5,262 nucleotides of DNA from Deltaproteobacteria bacterium (GTDB lineage Bacteria > Desulfobacterota > BSN033 > UBA1163), in the NCBI GenBank assembly GCA_016875155.1, contig VGSD01000235.1:1-5262 (forward strand), read 5' to 3'. A program made the position numbers and the translations under genes. The notes beneath the pieces are model-generated. The model was not told where the DNA came from. It did no database searches and saw only the letters and a list, made by a program, of their open reading frames with translations. Of the stretch, positions 4,586-5,262 are shown piece after piece. The number at the start of each line of letters is the position of its first letter. Within the stretch, counting starts at the first letter, position 1.

Positions 4586-5262
4586 ATGAGCGATTTAAAG
4601 CGTTATCTTGTACCCTGGATTGATCAGATCAAGCCCTATGATACCGAAGACCTAGTGGTCGCCTGGTCCAAACCGGAGCTCAAACGGATGATGATCAATG
4701 AGAATCCGATCGTCCCCTCGGAGAAGATCGTTCAGGCCATCACCGAGGCAGCCAAGTTGGGGAACCGTTACCCTGACAGTGGACCACGTGTTCGGGCAAA
4801 GATTGCCAAACAGTACGACCTCGGACCGGAGAATGTCTATATCAGCCACGGCTCTTCGGAGATCATCGATATCGTGATGAGGCTCTTTGTTACCCCTGGA
4901 GACGAAGTGCTTCTTCCCAATCCCACGTTCTCCCTTTATGGCATTCGAGCCAAAACTGTGGGAGGAAGTGTGGTGACGGTGGACCAAAGATCTGACCTCC
5001 AGTATGACGTTCCGGCGATGTTACGCGCTGTTACTCCCCGTACCAAATTGATCATCGTCTGCACTCCCAACAATCCCACAGGAGATTTCATTCCAGACGA
5101 TGACTTGATGAAGATTGTTGAGCTCGGCATTCCAACCATGATCGATGAGGCTTATCTGGAGTATCATCCAGAACATGAATCAAAAGCTCCTCTGATCAGA
5201 AACTATAACCATATCATCGTCGCCCACACCTTTTCCAAGGCCTATGGAATGGCAGGAATTCG
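4586..5262 (+). CDS. HisC-like PLP-dependent aminotransferase (class I/II), 3' end outside window
   Basis: This is a fold-type I, PLP-dependent aminotransferase related to histidinol-phosphate aminotransferase. The visible 225 codons hold the expected active-site series: NRYPD at 60-64 (Y62, corresponding to the HisC tyrosine that reaches the partner subunit), the GSSE phosphate-anchoring turn at 89-92, TPNNPTG at 160-166 (N163), IDEAY at 186-190 (D187 to the pyridine nitrogen, Y190), and FSKAYG with Schiff-base K218. The cut last codon begins CG, so residue 226 must be Arg, the HisC-type arginine eight residues after the lysine. HisC enzymes are usually about 350 residues, so about 120 are missing. 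No histidine-biosynthesis genes are nearby; the shared operator links it with the importer. HisC-like enzymes often handle amines bearing a phosphate, so a phosphonate or other imported amino compound is plausible. True histidinol-phosphate or aromatic transamination is the alternative. Family is secure, substrate unknown. Confidence 0.92.
   Translation, partial: MSDLKRYLVPWIDQIKPYDTEDLVVAWSKPELKRMMINENPIVPSEKIVQAITEAAKLGNRYPDSGPRVRAKIAKQYDLGPENVYISHGSSEIIDIVMRLFVTPGDEVLLPNPTFSLYGIRAKTVGGSVVTVDQRSDLQYDVPAMLRAVTPRTKLIIVCTPNNPTGDFIPDDDLMKIVELGIPTMIDEAYLEYHPEHESKAPLIRNYNHIIVAHTFSKAYGMAGI

Overview
The window carries four protein genes, all on the + strand, in a bacterium of roughly even GC. In order they are: an ABC importer ATPase (212-1291), a fused double-domain ABC permease (1528-3294), a GntR/HutC-family repressor (3521-4282), and the first two thirds of a HisC-like PLP aminotransferase (4586 to the window edge). 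The ATPase and permease most resemble the putative 2-aminoethylphosphonate (AEP) importer subunits called PhnT2 and PhnU2. That assignment rests on recalled family sequences and no search was run. The strong Shine-Dalgarno sites, the gene types and the style of intergenic repeats suggest a Gram-negative bacterium, perhaps of the Desulfobacterota (old Deltaproteobacteria). This taxonomic guess is weak.

Layout: a promoter with an operator-like palindrome lies at 13-65. A leader with a small hairpin and two C/G-rich foldback repeats (88-174) follows, then the ATPase gene. The spacer before the permease gene (1292-1527) holds a 172-bp MITE-like foldback element with perfect 19-bp ends. The spacer before the regulator (3295-3520) has a 40-bp palindrome, a short GGTTAM hexamer tract and a possible promoter. 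The spacer before the aminotransferase (4283-4585) has a bipartite A/T-rich repeat, a hairpin, a promoter with a second operator, and a leader of GGTTAA-like hexamers in opposite orientations.

The most informative signal is a near-identical site in front of both the transporter genes (41-65) and the aminotransferase (4452-4476). It has the form ACCT-N8-AGGT-N4-AGGTT and matches at 20 of 25 positions. Its core fits the GT-N-TA-N-AC pattern known for HutC-type GntR regulators, and such a regulator is encoded between the two targets. The likely logic is that the regulator senses the imported amino compound or a derivative and controls both uptake and the first transamination step. If the substrate is AEP, the HisC-like enzyme would stand where the unrelated class V transaminase PhnW usually acts. 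No substrate-binding protein gene is present in the window, so the substrate remains an inference.
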